A stretch of 64,000 bases of DNA from DASWJZ01 sp963814905 (GTDB lineage Bacteria; Pseudomonadota; Alphaproteobacteria; Rhizobiales; Afifellaceae): assembly GCA_963814905.1 (NCBI GenBank), contig CAWFEM010000010.1:62001-126000 (forward strand), in the 5' to 3' direction. The notes beneath the pieces are model-generated. The model searched no databases. It saw nothing but the letters and a program-made list of their open reading frames with translations, and was not told the origin of the DNA. Positions within the stretch are counted from its first letter, which is position 1. Each line of letters begins with the position of its first letter. Shown one piece after another: positions 62,776 to 64,000 of this stretch. A program made the translations under genes and the position numbers.

Positions 62776-64000
62776 GTGGCCCCCGCTATCGAGCTCCTTG
62801 GAATCACAAAACGGTTCGGGCCGGTGGAGGTGCTGAGCGGCGTCGACCTCAAGCTCGAAGCCGGACGGGTTCATGCCCTGGCCGGCGAGAACGGAGCCGG
62901 CAAGAGCACGCTCGTGAAGATCCTGGGCGGTATTCACCGACCGGATGCGGGCCGCATTCTAAGGGATGGAGTCGAGATCAGGCTCTCCGGCACCACCGAC
63001 GCGCAGCGTCACGGCATCGCGGTCGTTCACCAGCATCCGGCGCTTTTTCCCGACCTTTCCGTCGCCGAGAACGTGTTCGTCGGCCGTCACCCGGTGCGTA
63101 ACGGACACGTCGACTGGTCGGCCATGGCCAGCCGGGCTCGGCAGCTCCTCGCCGGTCTGCGCATGGATATCGATCTCGACGTCCCGGTGAAGATGCTGAG
63201 CATCGCGGAGCGTCAGTCCATCGAGATCGTCAAGGCGCTTTCGATCGATGCCCGTGTCCTCGTCTTGGACGAACCGACATCCGCGATCTCCGGCGGAGAA
63301 GTCGACCGGCTTTTCGAAATGGTCCGCCGACTGCAAACGCAGGGCGTGGCGGTACTTTTCATCAGCCATTTCATCGAAGAGATCCTCGGCGTGAGCGACG
63401 AGGTCACGATCCTTCGCTCCGGCAAGCACGTCGTGACCAGACCCGCGGCCGAACTCACCCCGTCCCAGACGGTTCGCTACATGATCGGCACCGACCCCGG
63501 AGCCTTCTTTTCAAAGGGCAGCGCCGCTATCGGCAAACCGTTGTTGAGCGCGCGCGGTCTTTCCGGCGCCGGTTTCGTCAGCGACGTCAGCTTCGATCTC
63601 CGCTCCGGCGAAATCCTCGGCTTCTTCGGTCTGGTGGGCGCCGGACGCTCGGAGACGGCCGAGATGCTGTTCGGCATTGCGCGGCCCGAACACGGAGACA
63701 TCGTGATCGATGGCCACGGCGCGAAGATTCGCTCTCCGCGCGAGGCGATGCGGTTCGGAATATCGTTCCTGCCGGAGGACCGGCATCAGCAGGGGCTGGT
63801 GCTGCAATTTCCGATTCGGGCCAACGCGACATTGCCAATTCTACGCAAGCTGGTCGGCCGTCTCGGTCTCATCAACCGTCGGAAGGAGACGGAAATCGCA
63901 GCGGAATTCTCCAAGCGGATGCGCGTCGTTGCAACCGGCGTCGAGCAGCTTACCGGCACGCTGTCCGGCGGAAACCAGCAGAAGGTGCTTCTCGCGAAAT
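62776..64000 (+). CDS. sugar ABC transporter ATP-binding protein, double-domain (RbsA/RhaT type), partial
   Basis: The gene runs off the right edge after about 408 residues. It starts at GTG 62776 with GGAG 9 bp upstream. ATPase domain 1: Walker A LAGENGAGKSTLVKILGG near residues 36-53, Q-loop VVHQHPALFPDL, signature-position MLSIAERQSIEIVKAL, Walker B VLVLDEPTSA and ISHFIEEI. Domain 2 (from about residue 250): degenerate Walker A FFGLVGAGRSETAEML and signature TLSGGNQQKVLLAK just before the edge. This asymmetric double-ATPase layout is normal for carbohydrate importers. The permease genes should follow outside the window. Confidence 0.92.
   Translation, partial: MAPAIELLGITKRFGPVEVLSGVDLKLEAGRVHALAGENGAGKSTLVKILGGIHRPDAGRILRDGVEIRLSGTTDAQRHGIAVVHQHPALFPDLSVAENVFVGRHPVRNGHVDWSAMASRARQLLAGLRMDIDLDVPVKMLSIAERQSIEIVKALSIDARVLVLDEPTSAISGGEVDRLFEMVRRLQTQGVAVLFISHFIEEILGVSDEVTILRSGKHVVTRPAAELTPSQTVRYMIGTDPGAFFSKGSAAIGKPLLSARGLSGAGFVSDVSFDLRSGEILGFFGLVGAGRSETAEMLFGIARPEHGDIVIDGHGAKIRSPREAMRFGISFLPEDRHQQGLVLQFPIRANATLPILRKLVGRLGLINRRKETEIAAEFSKRMRVVATGVEQLTGTLSGGNQQKVLLAK

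Noticed and set aside
56863..64000. Lsr (AI-2 uptake and processing) operon
   Set aside because: An FGGY kinase, an aldolase-like TIM barrel and an LsrB-like binding protein are suggestive, but the binding-site Asp-Gln pair is Asn-Gln, the regulator is LacI not LsrR, and no LsrG-like gene is present.

Overview
The window is high-GC (roughly two thirds G+C by eye), dense, operon-rich DNA of alphaproteobacterial type, most likely Hyphomicrobiales (Rhizobiales). The evidence is a complete hopanoid (hpn) island, a rhizobial-type glycerol ABC/glp operon, many ATGA start/stop overlaps, GTG starts and interspersed GC-rich palindromic repeats. I cannot name the genus. No rRNA, tRNA, CRISPR array, phage or IS transposase was seen.

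Layout. (1) 0.2-2.1 kb: a small hypothetical gene, a glutathione S-transferase and a hydroxypyruvate-isomerase-like gene. (2) 2.4-13.3 kb: a cobalamin locus. cbiX-cobH-cobL-cobI-cobJ(fused to CbiG)-cobM run on +, converge with cobA-cobB on -, and cobA diverges from cbiD-cobK. The gene set (CbiX, CbiD, CbiG; no CobG/CobF/CobN seen) fits the early-cobalt route. Palindromic REP/BIME-like elements sit inside cbiX, cobJ and cobB and between cobJ and cobM. (3) 13.3-22.8 kb: mixed genes (NYN/OST-HTH protein, GATase, TerB-like, MATE pump, cyclic-nucleotide-gated K+ channel, glycogen phosphorylase, and a divergent MarR/DHA2-efflux pair with a readable shared promoter/operator). (4) 23.3-41 kb: an isoprenoid-to-hopanoid island (dxs, hpnBCDEFG, convergent ispH-hpnH, a secreted DUF2141 protein, hpnA-hpnN, ispA) plus a DapA-like gene. 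It supplies the MEP-pathway steps, makes squalene from FPP, cyclises it, extends the side chain and transports the product. (5) 41-51 kb: the glycerol operon glpR-glpD-glpS-glpT-glpP-glpQ-DUF2160-glpV-glpK (transcribed on -), covering uptake, phosphorylation and oxidation of glycerol, with CGAAA-repeat operator candidates. (6) 51-64 kb: sugar catabolism, with a Tm-1-like protein, an AGE-family isomerase, a ribose-type ABC importer, an FGGY kinase, a class I aldolase-like TIM barrel, an SDR, a LacI regulator and the start of a second RhaS/LsrB-type importer that runs off the end.

Seven genes (hyi, cbiX, cobM, cobB, hpnC, hpnA, Tm-1-like) are each split by single-base indels, two of them in cobB. 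In every case restoring one base per site gives a full-length family member. I list them as frameshifted genes, but the pattern fits sequencing or assembly error at least as well as real decay.
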